Of a stretch of 64,000 nucleotides of DNA, positions 26,867 through 36,897 are shown one piece after another. The notes beneath the pieces were generated by a model, which saw only the letters and a list, made by a program, of their open reading frames with translations, was not told where the DNA came from and ran no database searches. The DNA comes from WHSW01 sp963742205 (lineage in GTDB: Bacteria > Actinomycetota > Thermoleophilia > Solirubrobacterales > 70-9), in NCBI GenBank assembly GCA_963742205.1, contig CAVUKZ010000010.1, forward strand, positions 124,001 to 188,000, given 5' to 3'. Every line of letters starts with the position of its first letter. Within the stretch, counting starts at the first letter, position 1. The translations under genes and the position numbers were made by a program.

Positions 26867-29800
26867 GTGCCCATCGAGCTCATAGTCGGACCCCCGAACT
26901 CGGGCCGCTCGGAGGCGATCCTGAGCCGCTTCCGAGTGGCGCTGGACCGCGATCCGGTGCTCGTCGTGCCGACCGCCGGGGACGTCACGGCGTTCGAACG
27001 CGAGCTCGCGGCCGACGGCGCCGACGCTGGGCGGTTCGATCGCGACCTTCGACGCGCTGGCGGGCGAGATCGCCTCGACCCTGGCGCCGGCTCCGGCGCC
27101 CGAGCTCACCACCTCGCAACGCCAGGCGCTCGTGCGCGCCGCGATCGACTCCGCCGACCCGGGCCGGCTGCGGCGCTCGGCGTCCCGGCCGGGGTTCGCG
27201 CCGGCGCTCGCCCGCCTGATCGCCGAGCTCGAGGCGGCGCTGATCACGCCGACCGAGTTCGCCACCATCGTCGGCGACCTCGACGAGGCCGGCTACGAGC
27301 GCGAGCTCGCGGCCTTCTACGCCCGCTACGCCGAGCTGCGTGAGCGCAGCGGCCGCGGCGACCGGGCGACCACCGCCGCAGCCGCGATCCGGGCGCTCCG
27401 CGCCGATCCCGACGGCTGGGGCGCGCGGCCCGTGTTCGTGTACGGCTTCGACGACCTCTCGCGCGCCCAGCTCGAGCTGATCGACGCGCTCGCCGCCGCG
27501 GCCGCGGTGACGGTCGCGGTCGCGTTCGCCGACCGCCGGGCCCTCGCGCCGCGGGCCCGGCTGATCACGGCCCTGCGCGACCGCGGGGCCGAGACCGCGG
27601 AGGAGCTCCCATTCGAGGAGGGCTACACCTCCAGCGCGACCCTGCGGCACCTCGATCAGGCGCTGTTCGAGCCGGGGACCGACCGCGTCGCGGTCGACGA
27701 CGGCCTCGTCCTGCTCGAGTCCGCCGGCGCCCGCGGCGAGGCCGAGGCGGTGGGGGTCGAGATCGCGCGCCTGCTGCGCTCCGGCTACGAACCCGACGAC
27801 ATCGCGATCGTCCTCCGCCACCCGGATCCGGGCGGGCGGCTGCTCGCGGCCGTCCTGCGGGAGATGGGGATCCCGGTGGCGCTCGAGTCGTCGCTCGCGC
27901 TCTCGGCGACCCAGGTCGGCGGCGCCCTGATCGCCCTCTGCCGAGCCGCCGCCGACGAGACCGCGGTCGACGCGCTGCTCGCTCACCTGCGGCTCGACCC
28001 GTCGTTGACGCCGGGCGCCGTCGACACGGTCGAGGCACGGATCCGGCGCGGCGACGCGTCCACGGTCGATGAGGCGATCTCGCACTGGGAGCACCCGCCC
28101 CGTCACCTGCAGCGGCTGCGCGAGGCCGAGACCCCGGCGCAGAGCCTCCGCGCGCTCGCCCGCAGCGCCCGCGAGCTCGCCGAGTCGCCGCACCGCGAGC
28201 TGGCGCCGCTCGCGGGCGCCGGCCGGGTGCCGTTCTCGGCCCTCGAGCTGCGGGCGGGGGTCGCCGCGGCCGAGCTGCTGACCGAGCTCGCCGGGCTCGC
28301 CGGCCTCCCCGGCTGCGAGGTCCCCGATCTGGCGGGCGCGATCGAGGCGATCGAGTCCGCGTCGGTGCCGCTGTGGCGCGGGCCGGCCACCGGCCGAGTG
28401 CGGATCCTCGACCCCTACCGGGCGCGGGCGGCGCGCGCCCGGGCGCTCTTTTGCCTCTCGCTCCAGGACGGCGTCTTCCCGAGCGCCGCGCCGCCCGACC
28501 CGCTGCTTTCCGAGGACCGCCGCCGGGAGATCGGCAATCCCGACCTGCGGCGCACGGACCCGGCCGACGAGGAGCGGTACCTGTTTCACTCCTGCGTCTC
28601 GCGCCCGACGGATCGCCTGTACCTGAGCTGGCAGGGATGCGACGAGGACGGCACGGCGCTGGCGCGCTCGCCCTTCCTCGACGAGGTCTGCGACCTGCTC
28701 GACCTCGGTCCCGACGGCGCCGGCGAGCCGCTGCGAAAGCGCGGCCCCGAGCGCGCCGTGCCGGCGATCGCGGAGGCGACGAGCGAGCGCGACCTCGCCC
28801 GGGCGCTGGCGCTCGGCGGCTGGGCGTTCGACCGCGAGCCGGTGCTCGAGGCGGCGGGCGTGGCCGCGCATGGCCCGCGGATCGAGGCGATGTTCGCGGA
28901 CCTGTGCGACCCCAACCTGCGGCCCGGCCCGCTGCGCTCGCCCACCGTGCTCAGGGAGCTTGGCGGGCGCGACGTCTTCTCCGCCAACTCGCTGGAGGGG
29001 TGGGTGACGTGCTCGTACAAGTGGTTCGTCGAGCACGAGCTCGATCCCCAGCGGCTCGAGCCGACCGCCGACCCGCTGTGGCTCGGCTCGATCATCCACG
29101 ACGCCCTCGACCGGCTGTACAGCGAGGCGCCGGGCGCCGACTCGATCCCGCGGCCGGGCGACGTCGACGACTGGCAGCGGCGCTTCGGGGAGCGTGCTCG
29201 ACGAGGTCGTCGCCGCGCACGGGGGCCCGCTCAACCACGCCCGGCGGGCGGCGCTCACGCGTGCTCGGGCCCAGGTCGAGGCGTTCCTGGCCTCGGAGTC
29301 GGAGACCGAGACCGCGTTTCGCCCTCGCCCCGATCTGCTGGAGGTCGCCTTCGGTCACTTCGACGACCAGGAGGGGCCGGAGCGCGAGCCGCTGCGGCTC
29401 GGCGAGGTCGCGCTGCGGGGCCGGATCGACCGGATCGACGTCGACGAGACCGGCCGCGCCGTCGTCCACGACTACAAGACGGGCAAGAACGTCACCTCGG
29501 CGGACAAGTTCACCGAGAAGGGAAAGCTTCAGATCCAGCTCTACATGCGGGTCGCCGAGCGGATCCTGGGCCTCGACGTCGTCGGGGGCCTCTACCACCC
29601 GCTCGGCGCGGTCGGCGAGCGCAAGCCGCGCGGGCTCGTCGCCCGCGAGGACGAGGACCTGAAGGGGCTCGGGATCGTCGGCACCGACCGGCTCGAGCAC
29701 GACGACTTCGAGCTCGCGCTCGACGAGGCAGAGGCGCTCGCGCGCGACTCCGCCGCCGACATGCGGGCCGGTGAAATCCGCCGACACCCGATCGGCGGGA

Positions 29801-29883
29801 AGTGCCCCAAGTACTGCAACTTCCAGGCGATCTGCCGGCTCGAGCGGGCGATCGGCGTCGACGAGAACGGCAACGGCGGATGA
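26867..29883 (+). CDS. addB: AddB-like helicase-nuclease subunit with iron-sulfur nuclease domain, two frameshifts
   Basis: About 1005 residues restored. It starts at GTG 26867 (PIELIVGPPNSGRSEAIL), a Walker A-like loop in which Arg replaces the usual Lys. Frame breaks are near 27015 and 29195. The middle is helicase-like but without a clear set of motor motifs (LLESAGARGEAEAVGVEIAR, ALFCLSLQDGVFPS). The C-terminal nuclease has RGRIDRIDVDETG and VVHDYKTGKN, the PD-(D/E)XK core. Four cysteines, one in VTCSYKWFVEHEL and three in KCPKYCNFQAIC, match the AddB iron-sulfur cluster. With AddA it should process double-strand breaks for homologous recombination. ATGA overlap with addA. Confidence 0.85.
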
Positions 29884-32800
29884 GCGCGCTCGACGGGCAG
29901 CTGAACCTTCTCGATCTCGAGCCGACGGCGCCGGAGCCGACGGCGCCCGCCGAGCCCGCGGCCCCGCCGCCGCGCGCGTTCGAGCCGACGGGCGAGCAGC
30001 GCGACGCGATCGCCGCCCGCGAGCGCGACACCTTTCTCGAGGCCGGCGCCGGCTCGGGCAAGACCACCGTCCTCGTGGACCGCTACTGCGCCGCCGTCGC
30101 CGACGACGGCGTGCCCGTCGACCGGATCCTCGCGTTCACGTTCACCGAGCGGGCCGCCGCCGAGATGCGCACCCGCGTGCGCCGCGAGCTGATCGCCAGG
30201 GCGCGGGCACTGCGCGCAGCCGGCGACGAGGTGCGGGCCGACGAGCTCCAGGCGGCGGCGCGGGCCACGGAGCGCGCCTGGGTGCTCACGATCCACGCCT
30301 TCTGCCGCCGATTGTTGGCCCAGCACCCGCTCGCCGCGGGGCTCGACCCCCGGTTCCGAGTTCTCGACGCGAGCGAGGCCGGGCGCCTCGCCGACCGCGC
30401 GGCCTCGGAGGCGCTCGAGGACCTGCTCGCCTCCGGCGACGCCGACGTCGCCCAGGCCGCGGCGTCCTATCAGCCCTGGCGGTTGGTGCAGATGACGCTC
30501 GAGGCGCATACGCGGCTTCGCAGCCAGGGAATGATCGAGCCCCGGCTGCCGGAAGTCGACGACCCGGTGCACTCGCCCAAGCGAAACGAGGAGGAGCGGG
30601 CGCTGACCACGGACGAGCTCGCGGCCGCGCGGTCCGCGCGGCGGGCGCTCGAGCTGCTGCTCGAGGGCTTCGACGCCCGCTACCGAGCGCTGAAGGAGGC
30701 GCGGTCGGCGCTCGACTTTCAGGACCTCGAGCTGCGGGCGCTCGAGCTGCTCGACTCGAGCCCGGGGCTGGCGAGCTCCTGGCGCGAGCGCTTCGCGCAC
30801 GTGATGGTCGATGAGTTCCAGGACACCAACGCGGTCCAGCTTCGCCTCGTCGGGGCACTGCAGGGGCCGGACACGCGGACGCTGATGGTCGGCGACGAGA
30901 ACCAGTCGATCTACCGCTTCCGCAACGCCGACCTGGAGGTCTTCCGCACCGAGCGCAGCGCGGCCGACGAGTCGGCCGACCGCGACGTGCTGCCGCTGCT
31001 CGGCAACTTCCGCTCCCGACCGGCGGTGCTCGCCGCGGTCAACGAGGTGGGCCGGACGCTGCTCGGCGAGTTCGGCGAGCTGACCGCCGGGCGCGACCCC
31101 GCCGAGGGCCTCGGCTCGGCGGAGCTGCTCCTGACGCTCGACGAAGGGCGCGCCAAGGACGCTCGCAAGTGGGCCCAGGAGGAGATCGACCTCGAGCCGC
31201 CGCCGGTCGGCTCGCCGGCGCGGGTGATCGCCGAGGCGCGCTTCCTCGCGCAGCGCCTGCGCGAGCTCGTCGACGCCCGGGAGGCCGAGCGCGGCCAGAT
31301 CGTCGTCCTGCTGCGGGCCTTCACCCACGTCGACGCCTACGAGGAGGCGCTGACCCGCGCCGGCCTGCGGCCGTTCGTGGTCGGCGGTCGCGGCTACTGG
31401 ACCCAGCAACAGGTGGAGGACCTGATCCGGCTGCTCGGCGTGGTCGCGAACCCGCTCGACGACGAGTACCTGTTCGGCGCCCTGGCCTCGTTCGCGAACG
31501 GGGTCAGCCCCGACGCGCTCTGGCTCCTGCGCCGCGCGGCCACACCCGAGGGCGGGCACGCCGAGCACGTCTGGCCGCTGATCGCGTGGCGTTACGGAGG
31601 CGAACGCGAACCGGCCGGGCATGAGGACGAGTGGCTGGAGGCGATCGAGGCCCAGGACGCGGAGCGGCTGGAGCGCTTCTGCCGCATCCTCGGCGGGCTG
31701 CGGGCCGAGGCGCCGCTCCTGACCCTCGAGGAGCTGATCGAGCGAACGATGACCGCGTTCGGCTACGACCTCGGCCTGATCGCCCGCGAGGGTGGCGCCG
31801 GGCGCATGGCGAACGTGCGCAAGCTGATGCGCCTCGCTCGCGACTACGAGGCAAATGAGGGCCGCGACCTCGCCGGCTTCTTGGCGCTCGCCGCGGAGTC
31901 GACCCGCCGCGACGAGCGCGAGGGCATGGCCGCGGTACAGGCCGAGGGACACGACGGGGTCAGGGTGATGACGGTCCACGCGGCCAAGGGTCTCGAGTTC
32001 GACGTCGTCGCCGTCCCGGATCTCGGTCGCAACCTGAACGCGGGCCACAGCCACGGCGACATCACGATCGGCCGCCCGAGCGACGACGGCTCGCGCCGGT
32101 TCGGGATGCGCCTGGCCTTCCCGGCGCGCAGGACCGTCGGCCTCTGGGAGCTGGTCGACCTCAACACCGCCGAGAGCGAGGCCGAGGCCGAGGAGGGCTG
32201 CCGGCTCGTCTACGTCGCCGCCTCGAGGGCCCGCGACCGCCTGATCCTCTCGGGCGTCTACAAGCCGTCCGACCTCGAGGCCGCCGACGAACGCAAGCCA
32301 AACGACACACCGCTGCGGCGGCTGCTTCCGGTCCTGGCGGGGCGCGGCTTCGCGGGCGAGGACACCGCGGTCGAGCTCCCGGCGCCGGAGCCGATCGGTG
32401 GCGGCGCGCCGGTGCCGCCGACGACCCGGCTCGAGATCCGGACCAGCGAGCCGGGCTCCAAGCGCGCCGCGGAGCTCGTGCGTAGCTTCCCGCCGCCGGA
32501 GGAGGACGGACCGTTCGCCTCGATCGGAGCGGAGCCGCCGCTGCTCGCGGAGGGCCCGGCGCCGGTGCCCGTGGGCCACCTCTCGTACTCGGCGCTCGCG
32601 CTCTACGAGCAGTGCGGATATCGCTTCTACGTCGAGCGCGTGCTCGGCGCTCGCGAGGCGCTCGCGCCCGCGCCGGGCGAGGCCGCCGAGGACCCGCCGG
32701 AGATCCCCACCGAGCTGCCCGAACCAGGAGCCGTGCGCGGACACGCGCTCGGGATCGGCAACGCGGTGCACGCGGCGCTCGAGTGGAGCGCACAGCGCGA

Positions 32801-33371
32801 CTGGCGCCAGGTCGACGACGAGCTGCTCGAGCGCCTGCTGGGGCGCGAGGGGCTCGCGGGCGATGCCGAGGCGCTCGCCCGCGCGCGCCGGCTGGTCGGC
32901 GGCTGGCTGGGCTCGGACCTGCTCGCCGAGCTCGCCGGCGTGCCGCGGGCCGAGGTGCCGTTCGTGCTCGGCCTCGGGGGCACGGTCGTCCGCGGCAAGA
33001 TCGACCTGCTCGTCGACGGCGGCGAGCTCCCAACCGTCGTCGACTACAAGACCGATTCGCTCGACGGCCGCTCCCCCGCCGAGGCCGCGGCGCGCTACGC
33101 GGCGCAGCGCCAGGTCTACGGCCTCGCCGTGGGCGGCGAGACGGGCGCCCGCGCGATCCACGTCTTCCTCGAGGCGCCCGAGGAGCCGCAGATCGAGCTC
33201 TTCGACGCGGACGCGCTGCGGGCGGCGCGCGCCCACCTCAGCGAGCTGATCGACCGGATGCGCGGCGGCGAGTTCGAGGTCACCGAGGCGCCGTACGCGG
33301 CCCTGTGCTTCGGCTGCCCCGCGGCAGCGCGGCTCTGCCCGCGACCGGCGTGGAAGCCGCCGCGACCGTGA
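29880..33371 (+). CDS. addA: AddA-like UvrD/Rep helicase-nuclease
   Basis: A 1163-residue superfamily 1 helicase. Q-motif region FEPTGEQRDAIAARERD, Walker A AGAGSGKTT (55-63), FTFTERAAAEMRTRVR (Ia), VMVDEFQDTNAVQLRL (II), LMVGDENQSIYRFRNAD (III), LGNFRSRPAVL (IV), VMTVHAAKGLEFDVV (V) and RLVYVAASRARDRLIL (VI) are all present. The C-terminal nuclease has VRGKIDLLVDG and TVVDYKTDSL. Unusually for AddA, four cysteines (YEQCGYRFYVERVLG and LCFGCPAAARLC) form an iron-sulfur nuclease signature like that of AddB. It acts with the upstream subunit on double-stranded DNA ends. Confidence 0.93.
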   Translation: MSALDGQLNLLDLEPTAPEPTAPAEPAAPPPRAFEPTGEQRDAIAARERDTFLEAGAGSGKTTVLVDRYCAAVADDGVPVDRILAFTFTERAAAEMRTRVRRELIARARALRAAGDEVRADELQAAARATERAWVLTIHAFCRRLLAQHPLAAGLDPRFRVLDASEAGRLADRAASEALEDLLASGDADVAQAAASYQPWRLVQMTLEAHTRLRSQGMIEPRLPEVDDPVHSPKRNEEERALTTDELAAARSARRALELLLEGFDARYRALKEARSALDFQDLELRALELLDSSPGLASSWRERFAHVMVDEFQDTNAVQLRLVGALQGPDTRTLMVGDENQSIYRFRNADLEVFRTERSAADESADRDVLPLLGNFRSRPAVLAAVNEVGRTLLGEFGELTAGRDPAEGLGSAELLLTLDEGRAKDARKWAQEEIDLEPPPVGSPARVIAEARFLAQRLRELVDAREAERGQIVVLLRAFTHVDAYEEALTRAGLRPFVVGGRGYWTQQQVEDLIRLLGVVANPLDDEYLFGALASFANGVSPDALWLLRRAATPEGGHAEHVWPLIAWRYGGEREPAGHEDEWLEAIEAQDAERLERFCRILGGLRAEAPLLTLEELIERTMTAFGYDLGLIAREGGAGRMANVRKLMRLARDYEANEGRDLAGFLALAAESTRRDEREGMAAVQAEGHDGVRVMTVHAAKGLEFDVVAVPDLGRNLNAGHSHGDITIGRPSDDGSRRFGMRLAFPARRTVGLWELVDLNTAESEAEAEEGCRLVYVAASRARDRLILSGVYKPSDLEAADERKPNDTPLRRLLPVLAGRGFAGEDTAVELPAPEPIGGGAPVPPTTRLEIRTSEPGSKRAAELVRSFPPPEEDGPFASIGAEPPLLAEGPAPVPVGHLSYSALALYEQCGYRFYVERVLGAREALAPAPGEAAEDPPEIPTELPEPGAVRGHALGIGNAVHAALEWSAQRDWRQVDDELLERLLGREGLAGDAEALARARRLVGGWLGSDLLAELAGVPRAEVPFVLGLGGTVVRGKIDLLVDGGELPTVVDYKTDSLDGRSPAEAAARYAAQRQVYGLAVGGETGARAIHVFLEAPEEPQIELFDADALRAARAHLSELIDRMRGGEFEVTEAPYAALCFGCPAAARLCPRPAWKPPRP

Positions 33372-33958
33372 GGATTGCCGTGTTCGGATACGCGTCACTG
33401 GCGAGCCCGCCCAGCGCTTCGCAGACACTCGGCCGGCCCGTGGAGTTCGCCGCGGTCGCCCGGTTGGACGGCTGGACCCGCGCGTGGACGCTCGGCCGCG
33501 AGCAGGCGGCCTCGGAGAAGACCTTCGCTCGCGCCGACGGGTCCATCCCTCGCTACTGCCTCGGCCTCAACATCGAGCCGGATCCCGCGGCTCCGGCTCC
33601 CAACGGCGTGCTGATCGAGCTCACGGAGGCCGAGCTGGACCGCCTCGACCTGCGTGAGCGCCGCTACGACCGGGTGGACGTCACCGAGTCGATCTCATTC
33701 GACGACGGCTCGGGTCCCGTGGAGTCGTTCGATCGCGTGACCGCCTACCGGGCGAAAGCCGAGCACCATCACCCTGACGTCCCGGAGGACGCGGTCATCG
33801 TCTCCACCTACCCGACGGCGGTCGAGGCGGCCTTCGACGCCCTCGGCCCGGGCCAGCTCGATCTCTTTCGCGCCACCACCGCCCCGCCTCCGGCGCCCCT
33901 GGTCGAGGGGACCCTCGTCCGCGACGAGATCCCACCGGGCAATCCGCGGACCTGGTGA
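33368..33958 (+). CDS. Gamma-glutamylcyclotransferase-like (AIG2/GGCT fold) protein
   Basis: A 196-residue protein starting at GTG 33368, overlapping the addA stop (GTGA). It opens RIAVFGYASLASPPSASQTL, the substrate-binding YGSL-type loop of the GGCT fold, and has GVLIELTEAELDRLDLRERR, where the catalytic glutamate and the typical LDxxE segment lie. It ends near PLVEGTLVRDEIPPGNPRTW. Family members release 5-oxoproline from gamma-glutamyl peptides, but many bacterial members have no known substrate. Tight coupling to addAB suggests shared expression; a functional link to DNA repair is not evident. Confidence 0.75.
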   Translation: MRIAVFGYASLASPPSASQTLGRPVEFAAVARLDGWTRAWTLGREQAASEKTFARADGSIPRYCLGLNIEPDPAAPAPNGVLIELTEAELDRLDLRERRYDRVDVTESISFDDGSGPVESFDRVTAYRAKAEHHHPDVPEDAVIVSTYPTAVEAAFDALGPGQLDLFRATTAPPPAPLVEGTLVRDEIPPGNPRTW

Positions 33959-33964
33959 GCGCCG

Positions 33965-35167
33965 TCAGCCTGGGGGGAGACGCTGCTCCATGAACGCGAG
34001 CGCCTGCGTCTCCGACGCGGCCGGGATCGAGCCGTGGTCCACGCCCGGGTAGGTCGTGTACGTGACCTGGTCACCGAGGTCGGTGAGCTCCGTGGTCAGC
34101 TGGTCGGTGAAGAACGGGAACACGGTCGTGTCGGCCAAGCCCTGGAGCACCAGGATCGGCTTGTTCGTGACCACAGCCGGGTTCTCCCCCTCCAGCACCT
34201 CATAGAGCGGGTTCAGGTCGGCCCCCGGCTCGAGCAGGTCCGAGGGCGGCATGCCGCCGAATGAGTCCGGCGCGCTCAGCTGCGCCAGGCAGGTCTGATC
34301 CGTCTGCGGGTACAGGGCCAGGGCCTGATCGGTGAGGATCTGCTCCGGCACGATCGCCGTCGACTGACTCGCCGCGCCGTTGAGGATCAGCGCCGCGAGC
34401 GCACTCAGCGCGCTCGGCGAGGTCAGCCCCGGCAGCAGGTTGGCCTGCTCGCGGATGTGCGAGGCGGGCGCGTAGGCCACCGTCCCCTTCAGCTTCAGCT
34501 TCGGCGCGTACGACGACGCGAGGCCGGCCGCGAACAGCGCCGACTGGCCGCCCTGCGAGTGGCCGGAGATCAGGTACTTCTTGCTCAGCGGATAGAGCTC
34601 GCGCCCGGCGCTGACGATGTCGACGACGCTGCGGCCCTCGGCCGTCCCGATCAGATACGGGTGCGGGCCAGGTGTGCCGAGGCCCTGATAGTCGGTGCGA
34701 ACGACGGCGTAGCCGGCGCCGATCCAGTCCTTCAGCTCGGGGTCGATGTAGGTCGTGTAGGGCGCCTGCGGGCTGCCCGCGGGCGACCGGGTCGGCGCGC
34801 ACGGGTCCGCAGTGCCGGTCGTTCCGTGGGCGAATGAGACCACCGGCCAGCCGCCCTGCGGCGGCGGCCCCTTCGGGTAGCTGACGATCCCGGAGACCGC
34901 CGTCGCCTTGCCCTGCGGCGTCTTCGACGTGTAGAGGACGAGGCGGTTCTTGGCTCCGGCAACCGGTGTGATCCCGGTCGCCTTGCGCTGCCAGATCAGC
35001 GCCCCGTGGCCCTTCGGAAGCTGCTTCGGCGGCTTGTAGAACTTGTTGCCGCCCGGGCCCTTGGTGGGATAGGTCTGCTTGGCCGCCTGCGCCGTACCGG
35101 CGATCCCGAGCGCCGCGCACAGGCCAACCGCGATCGCGCACTTCCAGCCTCCAGCCGTCTGCCGCAA
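33965..35167 (-). CDS. Secreted alpha/beta hydrolase, secretory lipase family
   Basis: About 400 residues. TTG 35167 is chosen because an AAGGAGG ribosome-binding site precedes it by five bases; longer in-frame starts run into the upstream gene. Signal peptide: RQTAGGWKCAIAVGLCAALG, cleavage after TAQA. The body has WPVVSFAHGTTG (oxyanion region), YAVVRTDYQGLGTPGPHPYL and the nucleophile elbow YLISGHSQGGQSALFAA. Late acid and histidine lie in LVLQGLADTTVFP and YPGVDHGSIP. This matches the secretory lipase (LIP) family, which hydrolyses esters or triglycerides outside the cell. Last gene of a long minus-strand run. Confidence 0.88.
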   Translation of the reverse strand: MRQTAGGWKCAIAVGLCAALGIAGTAQAAKQTYPTKGPGGNKFYKPPKQLPKGHGALIWQRKATGITPVAGAKNRLVLYTSKTPQGKATAVSGIVSYPKGPPPQGGWPVVSFAHGTTGTADPCAPTRSPAGSPQAPYTTYIDPELKDWIGAGYAVVRTDYQGLGTPGPHPYLIGTAEGRSVVDIVSAGRELYPLSKKYLISGHSQGGQSALFAAGLASSYAPKLKLKGTVAYAPASHIREQANLLPGLTSPSALSALAALILNGAASQSTAIVPEQILTDQALALYPQTDQTCLAQLSAPDSFGGMPPSDLLEPGADLNPLYEVLEGENPAVVTNKPILVLQGLADTTVFPFFTDQLTTELTDLGDQVTYTTYPGVDHGSIPAASETQALAFMEQRLPPG

Positions 35168-35181
35168 GGGTCCCTCCTTGT

Positions 35182-36108
35182 CTAGATCCGCCCTGCCGCT
35201 CCCAACTCTGACAGAGAGGCCCCACGGGCACCGCGCGCAGCCGGGCTCATCTGGCCGCGCAGGAACGGCACGAGCAGGCCCGCGAGCTCCCGTGGCGCCT
35301 CCTCGGGCACGAAGTGCCCGCCGGGTACGCGAGCACCCGTGACGTCGTCCGCCCACTCGCGCCAGACGTCCGGGGCGTCGTCCAGCTGCGTCTCCTCCTC
35401 CCCGCTGACCACGAGCAAGGGCACGGTGATCCGGCGCCCGGCGGCGCGGTCGTCGGCGTCGTGCTCGCGGTCGAGGTGAAAGCTCGCGCGGTAGTCGGCG
35501 CACATCGCCGCGATCGTGTCCGCGGTCATCGCGTCCCGGTAGGCCGCACGGGCCTCGGCGTCGATCGCCTCCGGGTCCGCGGGCCAGGTGGAGAAGACGT
35601 AGTCGAGCAGCGCCTCGGGAGCGGCACCGATCACGCGCTCGGGGAAGGGAGCCGGCTGGGCCAGGAAGTACCACGGCCAGTACCCGAGCGATGGCCCGCC
35701 GCTCATGCGCTCGAACTGGTCGATCGTCGGGACGATGTTCAGCACCGCGAGGCGCGTGACGCGCTCCGGGTGGTCGAGCGCCATCCGGTAGGCAACCCGC
35801 GCGCCACGGTCGTGACCGACGACGGCGAAGCGCTCGTGTCCCAATCCGGCCATGAGCTCGACCAGCTCGGCCGCCATCTCCCGCTTCGTGTAGCCCTCTC
35901 CACGCGGGCCTCCCGGCGGCGCTACCGAGGCGCCGTACCCGCGGATGTCGGGGGCGACCACTCGCTGGGAGACGGCCAGCTCATCCGCCAGGCGGTCCCA
36001 GCAGCGGTGCGTCTCCGGGAAGCCGTGCAGGAGGAGCACCGGATCGCCGGCGCCCCCTTCGGCCAACGCATACCGGGCGTCGCCGACCTCGAGGCGCCGC
36101 TCGTTCAC
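35182..36108 (-). CDS. Alpha/beta hydrolase, haloalkane/fluoroacetate dehalogenase or epoxide hydrolase-like
   Basis: A 308-residue cytoplasmic hydrolase starting at GTG 36108, which overlaps the stop of the phosphoesterase. HGFPETHRCWDRLADEL gives the HG oxyanion turn; VVGHDRGARVAYRMAL has an Asp nucleophile (GHDRG) instead of Ser, as in fluoroacetate dehalogenases and soluble epoxide hydrolases. WPWYFLAQPAPFPERVI resembles the cap domain, and VPGGHFVPEEAP supplies the histidine. The Asp nucleophile implies an ester intermediate from a C-halogen or epoxide carbon. The real substrate cannot be told. Confidence 0.85.
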   Translation of the reverse strand: MNERRLEVGDARYALAEGGAGDPVLLLHGFPETHRCWDRLADELAVSQRVVAPDIRGYGASVAPPGGPRGEGYTKREMAAELVELMAGLGHERFAVVGHDRGARVAYRMALDHPERVTRLAVLNIVPTIDQFERMSGGPSLGYWPWYFLAQPAPFPERVIGAAPEALLDYVFSTWPADPEAIDAEARAAYRDAMTADTIAAMCADYRASFHLDREHDADDRAAGRRITVPLLVVSGEEETQLDDAPDVWREWADDVTGARVPGGHFVPEEAPRELAGLLVPFLRGQMSPAARGARGASLSELGAAGRI

Positions 36109-36870
36109 CCGGCCAGCGGCTGCACGTGGGACGTGAGCTCGCCGTCGATGAGCAGGTGGACGACGAAGCCCGGTGGGTCGGCCGTGTCGCGGATCTCGCC
36201 CGGCTCGAGGTCGAGCCCGGTCTGCACGTAGGTGCTCGGGGCGACGAGCACCGGGCGCCCGCCGGCCTCGCCCGCGATCACGCGATGGATATGGCCGGCG
36301 GCGATCCGCCGAACCTGCGGATGGCGAGCGACGAGCTCGGCGAAGGCCCGCCGGTCGGCCTCGGGGAGCCCGATCTCGTCGAAGGCCGGGATCCCGGTGC
36401 GGATCGGCGGGTGGTGCATCGCGATCAGCGTCGGCGCATCGGGCGCGCCCGTCAGCTCCGCCTCGAGCCACGCCACGCGCTCGGCGTCGTAGGCGCCGCC
36501 CTCCTGGCCAGGGACGATCGTGTCGCAGAGCAGCAGCCGCAGCTCGCCGGCATCCACGGCGTACTGGATGAGATCGGACTCGCCGCCATCGAGGCCGAAG
36601 GCCTCGCGCAGGGGCGCGCGCAGGTCGTGGTTGCCGGGCAGGACGTACACGGGCGCACCGAGCCGGGCGACCTGTTCGGCGACGAACGCGTACTCCTCGG
36701 CCGCCGCGTTTTCGGAGAGGTCGCCGGAGACGATCACCGCCGTCGGCCGGAGGTCGAGGGCGGCGGCTTGGTCGACCGCGGCGCGCAGGCGCGCGCGACG
36801 GGTCGGCGCCGTCCCAGTCGGCGCCGATGTGCGGGTCGCTGAACTGGACGACGGTCAGCGGTCGGCTCAT
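36105..36870 (-). CDS. Calcineurin-like metallophosphoesterase (CpdA type), one frameshift
   Basis: Starts at ATG 36870. Metal-binding blocks appear in order: VVQFSDPHIGADWDG, then after a shift at about 36800, AVIVSGDLSENAAAEEYAF, YVLPGNHDLRAPL, IAMHHPPIRTG and RIAAGHIHRVI. Restored length is about 254 residues. The pattern D-x-H, GD, GNHD, H and GHxH is complete, so two metal ions should be bound. CpdA-type enzymes cleave cyclic nucleotides or other phosphodiesters. The shift is the only one between 33 and 40 kb and lies at a GACGGGT run, probably a sequencing error. Confidence 0.85.
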
Positions 36871-36897
36871 GTGATCGTCCCTGGCAAGGGCCGGAAA

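Noticed and set aside
26985..29258. 757-codon open frame on the minus strand
   Set aside because: Antisense shadow of addB with Arg/Ala/Gly-rich composition and no motif.
29592..33428. Very long open frame (about 1278 codons) on the minus strand
   Set aside because: It is antisense to addB/addA, which have complete family motifs; long antisense frames are normal in GC-rich coding DNA.
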